Shown here: in pieces, positions 36,215 through 45,383 of the stretch | Layout: each line of letters begins with the position of its first letter | Position numbering within the stretch: the stretch's first letter is position 1 | Assembly: GCA_903819975.1 (NCBI GenBank) | Contig: CAIJFI010000001.1 | Coordinates: forward strand, 62,001-126,000 | DNA from: an uncultured Bacteroidota bacterium | GTDB taxonomy: Bacteria > Bacteroidota > Bacteroidia > Chitinophagales > Chitinophagaceae | Direction: 5' to 3' | DNA: 64,000 nucleotides | Program-made: the position numbers and the translations under genes | Notes under the pieces: model-generated | Databases searched by the model: none | Seen by the model: the letters and a program-made list of their open reading frames with translations, nothing else | Told to the model about the DNA's origin: nothing

Positions 36215-39200
36215 ATGAAAAAGGTTCTAATTTTTATCGTTTTAGGTTTATTCCTAAACAGCGCATTCGCACAAGAAACGTCTTCTACATTAAGTGGTCG
36301 TGTAACGACTGAAAAGAATGAAATAGTGGCAGGTGCTACTATCAAATTAACACACGTTCCAACTGGTTCAACTGTTACTTTTCAATCTAACGCAAAAGGA
36401 TTGTTTGTAGCTCCTAACTTAAAGCCAGGTGGTCCTTATGCTATTAAAATTAGCTCTGTTGGTTTTAAAGACCAAGAATACAATGATGTTACTTTAACAT
36501 TGGGTGCGAATCCAGATGTGAATATCATTTTAGTTTCAAAAGTGAATCAACTTTCTGATGTTGTTGTAAACAGCAACAGTCGTAAAAGAGCAGAAGGTGG
36601 TGTTGTAATTGGCACAAGACAATTAAATGCTTTACCAACATTAGGTAGAAGTTTAAGTGATTTCACAAGATTAACTCCTCAATCAAATAATAACTCATTT
36701 GCAGGATCAAGCTTCCGTTACAATAACTTAACTATTGACGGCGCAATCAATAACGATGCATTTGGATTTAGCAACTCTGCTGGTGGTACAAGTGGTGGTG
36801 GTCAATCAGGAGCAGCGGGTTCTGGAACAAGAACCAATCCATATAGCTTGGATGTAATTCAAGAAGTACAAGTTCAATTAGCACCTTATGATGTTAAATT
36901 AGGAAACTTTACTGGTGGTAGTGTTAACGCTGTAACTAAAAGTGGTACAAATGAAATTCATGGTAGTGTATATAACTATGCACGAAATGCAAGCCTTATA
37001 GGTAAAAGTGTTGACGGTTTAAAAACTCCAATGGCTTCAAGTTTTTATGATTACAATCAAGGTGTTACAATTAGTGGTCCAATTGTTAAGAATAAAGCTT
37101 TCTTTATTTTAAACTATGAAAGAACAGATCGTCAAGAACCAAGTTCTTACAATATTGGTGATCCAGGTGCTGCGATTACATTGTCAGAAGCTCAGTCAAT
37201 TGTTTCAAAATTACAAACTAAGTATGGGTATGATCCAGGAAGCTATTTAGGTGCATACAATATTTTCACAAAGAGCGATAAGTTATTTGGTCGTTTAGAC
37301 TTTAATTTGAATGACAAAAATACATTGACTGTTCGTGGTATTTATACAAATGGTCGTGGTAATAACTTAGAGCGTTCTGCTACTAACTTCCAATTTGGCT
37401 CAACTGACTTTACACAGTACACTAAAAACATAAATTTAACTGCGGAGTTAAAAACTAAATTTAGTAATAGTGTAAACAATCAGTTAAACATGAGCTATGT
37501 TAATGTTCATGAATATCGTGACTTCCCAGGAACATTAGCTCCTTATATAGATATTGACAATGGTCGTATTACTTTAGGTACTTGGAGAGAAGCTTCTATC
37601 TATAACTTAAAGCAAACTACATTTGAATTAAGTGACAACTTAACTATCACAAAAGGAATTAACAAATTCACTTTAGGTACACACAATGAATTTTATGATT
37701 TATCATATGGCTTCATTAACTCATACAATGGTCGTTGGGAATATTCAAGAGGCTTAAGTAGTTTCTTAGCTGATAATCCTAGCCGTATTCGTGGTGCATT
37801 CATTACAGCGCCAGGAGTAGATGGAACAAGAGATGGTATTTACAATAACCCTCCTAATCCATTTAAAGTTGCTTTAATGAGTGCTTATTTCCAAGATGAA
37901 ATTTCTGCTAGCAGCAAATTTAAAGTAAGCCCAGGTATCCGTTTTGACTATTCTTATGTAGGTAACCAACCAACTTTGGATGCTGGCTTAAATGGTACTA
38001 ATTCTGTAGGTTATGTTTCTGCAAATCCTACTTATAGTGCTCCTGCATTTAATACTTTAACAGATAAAATCCCTTCTCGTCTTGCAATTTCTCCTCGTTT
38101 AGGATTTAATTATGACGTGAAAGGTGACCAATCTTTAATCATTAGAGGTGGTACTGGTATCTTTACAGGTAAGGTTCCATTTGCATGGTATGGATACGCT
38201 TATACATTAAGTGGTAATACTTATGGCAATATCGACTGGAATGGTCCAGCAGCAGGTGCAACTGTACCTTTAGCATTTAATACAGACAAATTAAGAGACA
38301 CAGTTACTAAGTATGGTGGTGTATCAAGAAGTGCAACAAGAGAGCTTGACATTTTTGATAATAACTTTAAATTACCAACAATTTGGAGAAGTAGTTTAGC
38401 AGTAGATTACAAATTTGGCAAAGGATATAAATTCACAGCCGATGTTTTATACACTAAAACTATTTATGATGTTAAGTATGAGCAAATTAACTTAAAAGAT
38501 TCGGTTGCTTACTTTACAACAGGGCCAACTCAAACTCCAGTATATGTAGGTGGTAAATACAATTCGAACTATTCAAATATTTACTATTTAACTAATACAG
38601 ATCAAGGGTATAGATATAACTTAACTGCACAATTATCTAAGTCTTCAAATAATGTTGCTATTGGTAAATACCTTGCTAATATTAGTTGGAGCGCAGCTTA
38701 TACATATGGCATGAGTAAGGATATTACAAATGGTATTCGAAACTCATGGGAGAGTAGTTATAACGTAAACCCAACAATTACACCAAGTAACTCAGCGTTA
38801 ACTTATTCTAACTTTGACTTACGTCACAGAATTGTTGCAACATTCTCTAGTAGTTTTATTTGGAATAAAATGAATTCTTCTTCATTAGCATTTGTTTACT
38901 CAGGCGCTTCTGGAAACCCTTATAGCTTAATTTATCAATCTGCTCCATTTGGTAACGGATCTAACGCTCCATTGCCTTATATCCCTAAGGATGCATCTGA
39001 TATTAACTTAAAGGACAATGGTACTTATACGGCTGCACAACAATGGGCTGACTTAAGCACATTTATTGACAACGATCCTTACTTAAAAACAAGAAAAGGA
39101 CAATATGCAGAAAGAAACGGATTGCGTACTCCATGGGTACACGATTTGGATATGAAATTGATGCATGAGTTCAAGTTAAATAAGAATAACTCAAAACAAT

Positions 39201-39472
39201 CATTACAAATTAGCTTAGACGTATTTAACGTGTTAAACTTAATTAATAACGATTGGGGTCATATTAACTTTGTTACAAACTTAAACAACTACACAGTAAA
39301 CTTCTTAAAGTTTGTTGCTGATGCAAGTGGCAAGGCTGCAGGTGCTCCATCAACTGGATACAAGCCAACCTTCAACTTTGTTAAACCAACAGGTGTAGGT
39401 GGACAATACTATTCAGTAGATCCGATTAACTCAAGATGGCAAGGACAGTTAGGAATTAAGTTTAATTTCTAA
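36215..39472 (+). CDS. Oar-like TonB-dependent outer membrane receptor
   Basis: A 1085-residue outer-membrane receptor. The signal peptide ends near residue 19 (SAFA, then Q). A CarboxypepD_reg-like domain (LSGRVTTEKNEIVAGATIKLTH) is followed by a plug with RSLSDFTRLTPQ and NLTIDGAINND. The segment DVIQEVQVQLAPYDVKLGNFTGGSVNAVTKSGTNEIHG is typical of Oar-like receptors. The C-terminus ends in a barrel strand, LGIKFNF. No SusD partner follows, and a strong terminator lies 20 bp downstream. Upstream TAACA repeats suggest control by a PhoB-like or other direct-repeat-binding regulator. Confidence 0.92.
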   Translation: MKKVLIFIVLGLFLNSAFAQETSSTLSGRVTTEKNEIVAGATIKLTHVPTGSTVTFQSNAKGLFVAPNLKPGGPYAIKISSVGFKDQEYNDVTLTLGANPDVNIILVSKVNQLSDVVVNSNSRKRAEGGVVIGTRQLNALPTLGRSLSDFTRLTPQSNNNSFAGSSFRYNNLTIDGAINNDAFGFSNSAGGTSGGGQSGAAGSGTRTNPYSLDVIQEVQVQLAPYDVKLGNFTGGSVNAVTKSGTNEIHGSVYNYARNASLIGKSVDGLKTPMASSFYDYNQGVTISGPIVKNKAFFILNYERTDRQEPSSYNIGDPGAAITLSEAQSIVSKLQTKYGYDPGSYLGAYNIFTKSDKLFGRLDFNLNDKNTLTVRGIYTNGRGNNLERSATNFQFGSTDFTQYTKNINLTAELKTKFSNSVNNQLNMSYVNVHEYRDFPGTLAPYIDIDNGRITLGTWREASIYNLKQTTFELSDNLTITKGINKFTLGTHNEFYDLSYGFINSYNGRWEYSRGLSSFLADNPSRIRGAFITAPGVDGTRDGIYNNPPNPFKVALMSAYFQDEISASSKFKVSPGIRFDYSYVGNQPTLDAGLNGTNSVGYVSANPTYSAPAFNTLTDKIPSRLAISPRLGFNYDVKGDQSLIIRGGTGIFTGKVPFAWYGYAYTLSGNTYGNIDWNGPAAGATVPLAFNTDKLRDTVTKYGGVSRSATRELDIFDNNFKLPTIWRSSLAVDYKFGKGYKFTADVLYTKTIYDVKYEQINLKDSVAYFTTGPTQTPVYVGGKYNSNYSNIYYLTNTDQGYRYNLTAQLSKSSNNVAIGKYLANISWSAAYTYGMSKDITNGIRNSWESSYNVNPTITPSNSALTYSNFDLRHRIVATFSSSFIWNKMNSSSLAFVYSGASGNPYSLIYQSAPFGNGSNAPLPYIPKDASDINLKDNGTYTAAQQWADLSTFIDNDPYLKTRKGQYAERNGLRTPWVHDLDMKLMHEFKLNKNNSKQSLQISLDVFNVLNLINNDWGHINFVTNLNNYTVNFLKFVADASGKAAGAPSTGYKPTFNFVKPTGVGGQYYSVDPINSRWQGQLGIKFNF

Positions 39473-39491
39473 TTTTACAAGCTAGCACGAT

Positions 39492-39527
39492 AAAAAAAAT
39501 GGCCTCCAACTGGAGGCCATTTTTTTT
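39492..39527. terminator. Bidirectional-type terminator after TonB receptor
   Basis: A 17-bp perfect stem (A8 followed by TGGCCTCCA, and its complement) has a 2-base loop and ends in a run of T. The A and T runs make it active in either direction. It lies 20 bp after the receptor stop. Confidence 0.9.
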
Positions 39528-39624
39528 ATCACTACTTAACAATTACTTAATATTAATACAAGGTTAATTAATTTAAAATAGTTGATTTTTGATTAGTAAT
39601 TATAATCAATATCATCATTTAAAA

Positions 39625-40080
39625 ATGAACTCAAATCAAAATTTCAAAGTCAGAAAAGCGCGTTTGTCAGACATTGAGTTTATTCATCAAGTAATTAGCA
39701 CTTTAAGTGAGTCAAATATTAGATTAAATGAGTTTGAGGCTATACTTAAGGCTAAATTAAAAGCAACTGGATATTATATATACTTATTAGAGGAACACTC
39801 AAAGACCATTGAAAATGCTGGCTTATTGGTAGTTAATGTTAATCAGAGTCTAACAGATTTTTGGCCAATAGTAGAGGTACAAGATTTTTTTATAATTCCT
39901 AAATATCGAAAATTTGGCGCAGCAGATTTTTTATATAATTTCCTTGAAAATTTTGCTAAAGAACAAAAGGCGTACAGGTTAAAAGTTAGTTGCAAAATCA
40001 ATTCAACCTTAAATCAAAATTTTTATACCACTAGAGGGTTTAAAATTTCTAAAAAGCAGTATATAAAACCTGTTTATTAA
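39625..40080 (+). CDS. GNAT-family N-acetyltransferase
   Basis: A 151-residue protein with the GNAT layout: KVRKARLSDIEFIHQVI at the start, a central strand WPIVEVQDFFIIPKYRKFGAADFLYNFLENFA covering the acetyl-CoA loop, and a final NFYTTRGFKISKKQYIKP. The acetyl-CoA motif KYRKFGAAD departs somewhat from the usual R/Q-x-x-G-x-G/A. The frame opens at 39589, but the ATG at 39625 fits the domain start better. The substrate is unknown. It lies convergent to ppx. Confidence 0.78.
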   Translation: MNSNQNFKVRKARLSDIEFIHQVISTLSESNIRLNEFEAILKAKLKATGYYIYLLEEHSKTIENAGLLVVNVNQSLTDFWPIVEVQDFFIIPKYRKFGAADFLYNFLENFAKEQKAYRLKVSCKINSTLNQNFYTTRGFKISKKQYIKPVY

Positions 40081-40085
40081 ATAGG

Positions 40086-40970
40086 TTACTTTCCTTTTTC
40101 TACTTGGTCGTACAAATGATGAATAAGACCGTCTGCAAGGCCAATTTTAGGAACTAATACTTGCTCAATATCACACCATTTAAAGATGTTATTATAAATA
40201 AGGAGTGCCGGAACTATTACCTCAGCTCGATCCTTTTTTATGTTGTACTTTTTCATTCTTTCTTCAACGTTTAAAAGTTGAATATCCTTATACATCTCTT
40301 TTACAGCGTTTGCTTGTAAATGCTTATCGTCCTTAGATCTTAGTAATGAAAATATTTTATTAATATTTCCGCCTGATCCAATGCCAGTAATATGCGAATA
40401 CTTTTTAGAGATGTTTTTGCAAATTTCTTTAAGTTCTTCCCAGGTTTCATCTGGCACTTTATTTGTAAGTAATCTTACTGTTCCAATATTGACGGATTTT
40501 TGTAGGACAAGCTCGTTATTATTATACAATGTAAGTTCTGTGCTACCGCCTCCAACGTCCATGTATAAATAACTATCGTTTTTGTCTAATAACTCGGCTA
40601 TATGATTCTCGTAAATGATCTCTGCTTCTAGCTCTCCAGTAATAACTTCTATTTCTATACTTGTTTCGCTCTCTATCTCTTTGATAATTTCTTTGCTATT
40701 TTGAGCGTCTCTCATTGCACTTGTTGCACAGGCCATATAATGTTCTACATCGTAAACCTTCATAAGTTGCTTGTAGGCCTTAATGGTATCAATTAGCATC
40801 TTTTTTTTACGACTGCCAATAAAACCTTTTTCAAATACATCGAAACCTAATTGAAGTGGAATACGAACAATATTTAATCTGTTAAACTCGGTATCTTTTC
40901 CATTTTTTACAACTTCACAAATAAGAAGCCTTGCTGCGTTACTACCAATATCAATTGCTGCGAGTATCAA
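40086..40970 (-). CDS. ppx: Ppx/GppA-family exopolyphosphatase
   Basis: A 294-residue actin-like ATPase-fold phosphatase with the short domain arrangement of Bacteroidota and Aquifex members. The phosphate-1 motif AAIDIGSNAARLLICEV and the phosphate-2 motif YLYMDVGGGSTELTLY are intact, as is ITGIGSGGNINKI. It would hydrolyse terminal phosphates of polyphosphate or the pentaphosphate of (p)ppGpp. It lies 6 bp downstream of polyphosphate kinase, so the pair probably balances polyphosphate synthesis and breakdown. Confidence 0.9.
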   Translation of the reverse strand: MILAAIDIGSNAARLLICEVVKNGKDTEFNRLNIVRIPLQLGFDVFEKGFIGSRKKKMLIDTIKAYKQLMKVYDVEHYMACATSAMRDAQNSKEIIKEIESETSIEIEVITGELEAEIIYENHIAELLDKNDSYLYMDVGGGSTELTLYNNNELVLQKSVNIGTVRLLTNKVPDETWEELKEICKNISKKYSHITGIGSGGNINKIFSLLRSKDDKHLQANAVKEMYKDIQLLNVEERMKKYNIKKDRAEVIVPALLIYNNIFKWCDIEQVLVPKIGLADGLIHHLYDQVEKGK

Positions 40971-40976
40971 TGTTGA

Positions 40977-43040
40977 TTATTTTTTCCTTTTTAGATAGTT
41001 GAAAGTCTCTTCCTGAGATTTATTTTTCTTTCCGATCAAAGGTACATATTTATTAAGTAATTCAGTATCTAGTATCCTTGCTTTCTGATTGTCTTTTAAT
41101 TGAATATTGATAATTTCAATCAATTCTTTTTTAATTGCTTGATCAAAAATGGGAGTTGCCACTTCAATACGATGATCTAAGTTGCGCACCATCCAATCAG
41201 CACTTGAAATAAATACTTTCTCATTGCCATTATTATGGAATATCATTACCCTGGCATGTTCTAAATATTGGTCTACAATACTAATGGCATTTAGTCTTTG
41301 GTTTGCCTTGTCTGAATGTAGTTTTAAAGTCAATATGCCTCTAATAATTAAATGAACTTCGACATTGGCCTTAATGGCTTTGTACAATGCTTCAATTAAA
41401 GTAATGTCAGTTAAGGAATTCAATTTAATAATAATTTTAGCGGTCTTCCCCTGTTTTGCGAATTTGATTTCGTTTTCAATTAACTGCAATATGGAATTTC
41501 GCATGTTAATTGGCGAAATCAATAAATTCCTCATTTTAGCAATGGGCTTATCTCCTTGCTGCCAATTTTCTAAATAGGTAAAAATGCGTGTTGCTTCATT
41601 CATTAACGGCACATTGGCTGTTAATAAACAATGATCCGCGTACACTTTAGCAGTTTTCTCATTTAAATTGCCAGTACTGATAAATCCATATTTTATCAAT
41701 TTCCCTTGCATCCTTTTTTGGATGATACACAGTTTTGCATGCACTTTTTTATTTGGCACACCTACTAAAACGCGAATCCCTTCCTCTTCCATAATAGATT
41801 TCCATTCTAAATTCGCTTCTTCATCAAATCTTGCTTTTAACTCTAAAAACACCGTAACTGCTTTTCCGTTTCTTGCAGCATTAATTAAAGCGTTTATCAC
41901 CTTTGAATTAGATGCCAATCTATATGCAGTAATTTTTATGCTGATTACATTATCATCCATCGCTGCTTCCCTTAACATGTCAATTACTGGATCATAGGAA
42001 TGATATGGGAAATGCAACATAATATCCTTTTGCTTTAATAGGTCAGATACTAAATCTTTCTTTTTAAAAGCAGGATGCATCAATGGACTAGGCCTTACTG
42101 TTTTTACAGGAATCACATTGGGAAAATCCATGAAATGTCTAAAATTATGGATATGACCTCCAGGAATAATGCTACTTTTTCTTGTTAGGTTTAATTTTTT
42201 AATCAAATATTCCAACATTTCGCCGTTCATCTCTTTTTCATACACAAATCGAACCGGCTTTCCCTTTCTTCTATTTTTAATTCCTTTTGAAATTTTATCA
42301 ATGAAATTGATGCCTATTTCTTGATCCAAGTCAATCTCCGCGTCCTTAGTTATTTTAAACACATGTGCTTCAAATTTATTAAATTTGAAATGAGAAAAAA
42401 TAATCGGAAGATTAAACCTTATTAGGTCTTCCAACAAAATAATATTAGATGTGCCAGGCTTAGAAGGTAATTCAATAAAGCGCCCTACAGACCTAGAGGG
42501 AATTTCAATTAAGGAGAATTTTTGATCGTACGCATTGGTCTTATTGCCCATTACGATAGCTAGATATAAGCTCTTATCTCTTAAATAAGGAAGTTCTGGT
42601 ACATTTTCAATCATCAAAGGAATAATATAGGGACGCACCACTTCGTCAAAGTAGTTTTTAACAAATACCTTTTGTTCAATATTTAATTTCTTGTCATCAA
42701 TTAAAAAAATTTTATTGGCTTTCAATTCCTTGTTCAAATTTTGCCAAATACGATTAAACTCGTTTTGCTGTCTTAATACTATTCTTTGAATTTCGTCAAG
42801 TACCGCTTGAGGTGATTCGATTAAATCAATATTATGAATATGCCCTTTTTTATCTGTGAACTCCGCCATTCTTTTCAAAGTAGCTACACGGACTCTAAAA
42901 AACTCGTCTAGATTATTTGAAAATATACCTAAAAAACGGATACGTTCATTTAATGGAACTGTTGGGTCATTGGCTTCTTGTAACACACGGCCATTAAAAC
43001 TTAACCAACTAATATCCCTTGCTAAAAATCTGTCTTTCAT
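40977..43040 (-). CDS. ppk1: Polyphosphate kinase 1
   Basis: A full-length 687-residue enzyme that polymerises the gamma phosphate of ATP into polyphosphate. Domains run N (RDISWLSFNGRVLQEANDP), H, C1 and C2. The autophosphorylated His is in KVHAKLCII, and YGFISTGNLNEKTAKVYAD follows. The FLELKARFDEEANLEW segment with its metal-binding residues is typical. It is the first gene of a ppk1-ppx unit and divergent from an LpxH-like phosphoesterase. Confidence 0.95.
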   Translation of the reverse strand: MKDRFLARDISWLSFNGRVLQEANDPTVPLNERIRFLGIFSNNLDEFFRVRVATLKRMAEFTDKKGHIHNIDLIESPQAVLDEIQRIVLRQQNEFNRIWQNLNKELKANKIFLIDDKKLNIEQKVFVKNYFDEVVRPYIIPLMIENVPELPYLRDKSLYLAIVMGNKTNAYDQKFSLIEIPSRSVGRFIELPSKPGTSNIILLEDLIRFNLPIIFSHFKFNKFEAHVFKITKDAEIDLDQEIGINFIDKISKGIKNRRKGKPVRFVYEKEMNGEMLEYLIKKLNLTRKSSIIPGGHIHNFRHFMDFPNVIPVKTVRPSPLMHPAFKKKDLVSDLLKQKDIMLHFPYHSYDPVIDMLREAAMDDNVISIKITAYRLASNSKVINALINAARNGKAVTVFLELKARFDEEANLEWKSIMEEEGIRVLVGVPNKKVHAKLCIIQKRMQGKLIKYGFISTGNLNEKTAKVYADHCLLTANVPLMNEATRIFTYLENWQQGDKPIAKMRNLLISPINMRNSILQLIENEIKFAKQGKTAKIIIKLNSLTDITLIEALYKAIKANVEVHLIIRGILTLKLHSDKANQRLNAISIVDQYLEHARVMIFHNNGNEKVFISSADWMVRNLDHRIEVATPIFDQAIKKELIEIINIQLKDNQKARILDTELLNKYVPLIGKKNKSQEETFNYLKRKK

Positions 43041-43177
43041 AAGTTGTTCAATTTCAGTTCAAATGTATCATTACTGCTATAAGTTACAAAAATAGCAGTA
43101 AGAAGTTAATAATAAATTAATAATTAGGAAATATTGTGTTCATATGCAAATGCGTATTTTACTAAAATTCTAACCCA

Positions 43178-44020
43178 ATGGAAAAACGTAAAATTGATGT
43201 TTGCGTTATCAGCGATGTTCATTTAGGTACTTTTGGCTGTCAAGCAAAAGAAGTGCTCAATTACTTAAGAAGCATTCAACCTAAGACTTTAATCCTCAAC
43301 GGAGATATTATAGATATTTGGCAGTTTAGTAAGCGCTTTTTCCCTGCAAGTCATATGGCAGTAATTAAGGAAATCTTCAATATGGCAAGTAAGGGTACAA
43401 AAGTTGTATATATCACAGGTAATCATGATGAAGCAATGCGCAAATATGCCGATTTTGAAATGGGTAATATTTTGCTAACTGACAAGATTGTATTCGAAAT
43501 AAATGGTGAAAAGAACTGGGTGTTTCATGGTGACGTATTTGATCGTACAACTAAGGGTAGTGCTAAAATTTTAGCAAAACTAGGGGGATATGGGTATGAC
43601 TTACTAATCATTTTGAATAGCCTATTTAATTGGATTTCAAGAATACTTGGAAAAGAGAAATTAAGCTTCAGTAAAAATGTAAAAAATGGAGTTAAGAAAG
43701 CAGTTTCTTGGATTGGGAACTTTGAACAAACAGCTGCAGAATTGGCTATAGCAAATGGCTACCAATATGTTATTTGTGGCCATATACACCAACCTCAGCA
43801 ACGTGTAATTACTACCGAAAAGGGTTCGGTAACTTATTTAAATAGTGGTGATTGGATTGAAAATTCTACTTCATTAGAATATTATGAAAATGCATGGCAT
43901 TTATACCATTATGATGCTAAGCAGTTTGAACATGTTTCTAAAGAGAAAATTAAAATAGTGCATTTGAATACTGAATTGAGCGTAATGACCAGCGAGGTAG
44001 CCTTTCAGGTATCACTTTAA
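43178..44020 (+). CDS. LpxH-like metallophosphoesterase
   Basis: A 280-residue calcineurin-type phosphoesterase with all metal motifs: SDVHLGT (D13, H15), LNGDIIDIW, YITGNHDEAM, VFHGDVFD and CGHIHQPQ. The closest recognised group is the UDP-2,3-diacylglucosamine diphosphatase-like family of Bacteroidota, which acts in lipid A or related envelope lipid synthesis. The protein is somewhat longer than E. coli LpxH. A glycosyltransferase gene follows 8 bp downstream, supporting an envelope role. Confidence 0.85.
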   Translation: MEKRKIDVCVISDVHLGTFGCQAKEVLNYLRSIQPKTLILNGDIIDIWQFSKRFFPASHMAVIKEIFNMASKGTKVVYITGNHDEAMRKYADFEMGNILLTDKIVFEINGEKNWVFHGDVFDRTTKGSAKILAKLGGYGYDLLIILNSLFNWISRILGKEKLSFSKNVKNGVKKAVSWIGNFEQTAAELAIANGYQYVICGHIHQPQQRVITTEKGSVTYLNSGDWIENSTSLEYYENAWHLYHYDAKQFEHVSKEKIKIVHLNTELSVMTSEVAFQVSL

Positions 44021-44028
44021 TTTATTTC

Positions 44029-45018
44029 ATGAAAATATTTTACGCAATTCAAGGTACAGGTAATGGCCATATTAGTAGGGCTGTTCAGTTGTATCCTTAT
44101 TTAAAAAAATACGGCGAAGTAGATTTTTTTTTAAGTGGCTCCAATGCGCATTTAAATACAGCCATACCCATCAAATTTAAAAGTAAAGGGCTAAGTTTGT
44201 TTTATAAACATACCGGGGGGCTTGATTATAATAAAATTGCAAGCTCTTTGTCTTTTAATATTTACAAGGATGCAAAGTCTTTGCCTGTAAACGAGTATGA
44301 TTTAGTAGTAAACGATTTTGAATTTGTTTCATCACTTGCATGTTCTATCAAAAAAGTGCCTTGTGTTCATTTTGGACATCAGGCTAGCTTTCAAAGCAAG
44401 TATACACCAAGGCCCAAAGGAGTAAACCCATTAGGAAATTTGATTTTAGAAAAGTTTGTGAAAAGCAATAAGCATATTGGATTACATTTTGATGCTTATG
44501 ATGAAAATATATATAATCCAATTATTAAGGATGAGATAATAGCTGCAACTCCTATTAATGACGGTCACATTACAGTATATTTACCTCAATATTCAATTGC
44601 TGTACTAGAACCACATTTACTATTTCAAAGTAAATTTCATTTTGAAGTGTTTACTAACGAAGTTTCAAGTATTGTGTGTAAACAAAACATAACATACTAC
44701 CCTATCAATAATAGGCAGTTTACAAGTAGCATGGTTAGATGTTATGGTATTATTACTGCAGGTGGTTTTGAAACGCCAGCCGAAGCAATGTATATGAATA
44801 AAAAGGTATTAAGCATTCCCATAATGCGTCACTACGAACAAGAATGTAATGGCGTTGCACTAGCTAAAAAAGGGGTAATGGTGCTTCGTAAAATAGACGA
44901 AAATTTTGGCAAACACTTTGATCAGTGGATTAATGAAAAAAAACCAGTTAAACTAGACTTAACACATACAACCGAGCAAATTGTAGACATTCTAATACAA
45001 TCAGCCAATAAAAATTAA
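44029..45018 (+). CDS. MJ1255/VC2487-family glycosyltransferase
   Basis: A 329-residue GT-B-like glycosyltransferase of the MJ1255/VC2487 type. The start KIFYAIQGTGNGHISRAVQLYP matches MurG/GT28-like enzymes. The C-terminal half has the nucleotide-sugar-binding motif GIITAGGFETPAEAMYMNKKVLSIP and MRHYEQECNGVALAKKGV. The acceptor is unknown. It is 8 bp after an LpxH-like gene and 2 bp before a small unknown protein, so the three are likely co-expressed. Confidence 0.82.
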   Translation: MKIFYAIQGTGNGHISRAVQLYPYLKKYGEVDFFLSGSNAHLNTAIPIKFKSKGLSLFYKHTGGLDYNKIASSLSFNIYKDAKSLPVNEYDLVVNDFEFVSSLACSIKKVPCVHFGHQASFQSKYTPRPKGVNPLGNLILEKFVKSNKHIGLHFDAYDENIYNPIIKDEIIAATPINDGHITVYLPQYSIAVLEPHLLFQSKFHFEVFTNEVSSIVCKQNITYYPINNRQFTSSMVRCYGIITAGGFETPAEAMYMNKKVLSIPIMRHYEQECNGVALAKKGVMVLRKIDENFGKHFDQWINEKKPVKLDLTHTTEQIVDILIQSANKN

Positions 45019-45020
45019 TT

Positions 45021-45365
45021 ATGTATACAATTTTGAATCAAAAAGGAGAGAAGGTTGCGTATATCCAAAACATGATGATTATGGATTTAACGCAGGAGCA
45101 AGTACTAGGTATTTTAATTGGCGACTGTTTTTTTGGAAGAAAAAACAATGTGATTGGTAAAATATTTAACAAGACAGCCTATTTAATTAATGGTGAAATT
45201 GTTGGCAAGGTGATTAATAATGAGGAGTATAAAAATATTGCCTTGAAAAAATCTCAAATGCAGGCTGCATGGGATATCTTGTCTAATATCAAGGAACACA
45301 CTAGTACATGGATTGTAGAATCTAATAAATGGTCCGAGAAGCCATTGTTATTTCATTTATTATAA
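45021..45365 (+). CDS. Small beta-repeat protein, possible beta-flower domain
   Basis: This 114-residue soluble protein has no signal peptide. Its first 65 residues show a repeated beta-hairpin rhythm: MYTILNQKGEKVAYIQ, then LTQEQVLGILIG, then KNNVIGKIFN, then INGEIVGKVIN. Each unit ends in a short hydrophobic strand. This resembles the four-fold beta-flower domain described by family databases, but I give that name with caution. The C-terminal 45 residues look helical. It follows the glycosyltransferase gene by 2 bp. The function is unknown. Confidence 0.6.
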   Translation: MYTILNQKGEKVAYIQNMMIMDLTQEQVLGILIGDCFFGRKNNVIGKIFNKTAYLINGEIVGKVINNEEYKNIALKKSQMQAAWDILSNIKEHTSTWIVESNKWSEKPLLFHLL

Positions 45366-45383
45366 TACCACTAATTTTATTTT

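Noticed and set aside
34729-39472. Fucosidase and Oar-like receptor as a polysaccharide utilisation locus
   Set aside because: There is no SusD, the receptor has its own promoter region, and no other glycosidases are nearby.
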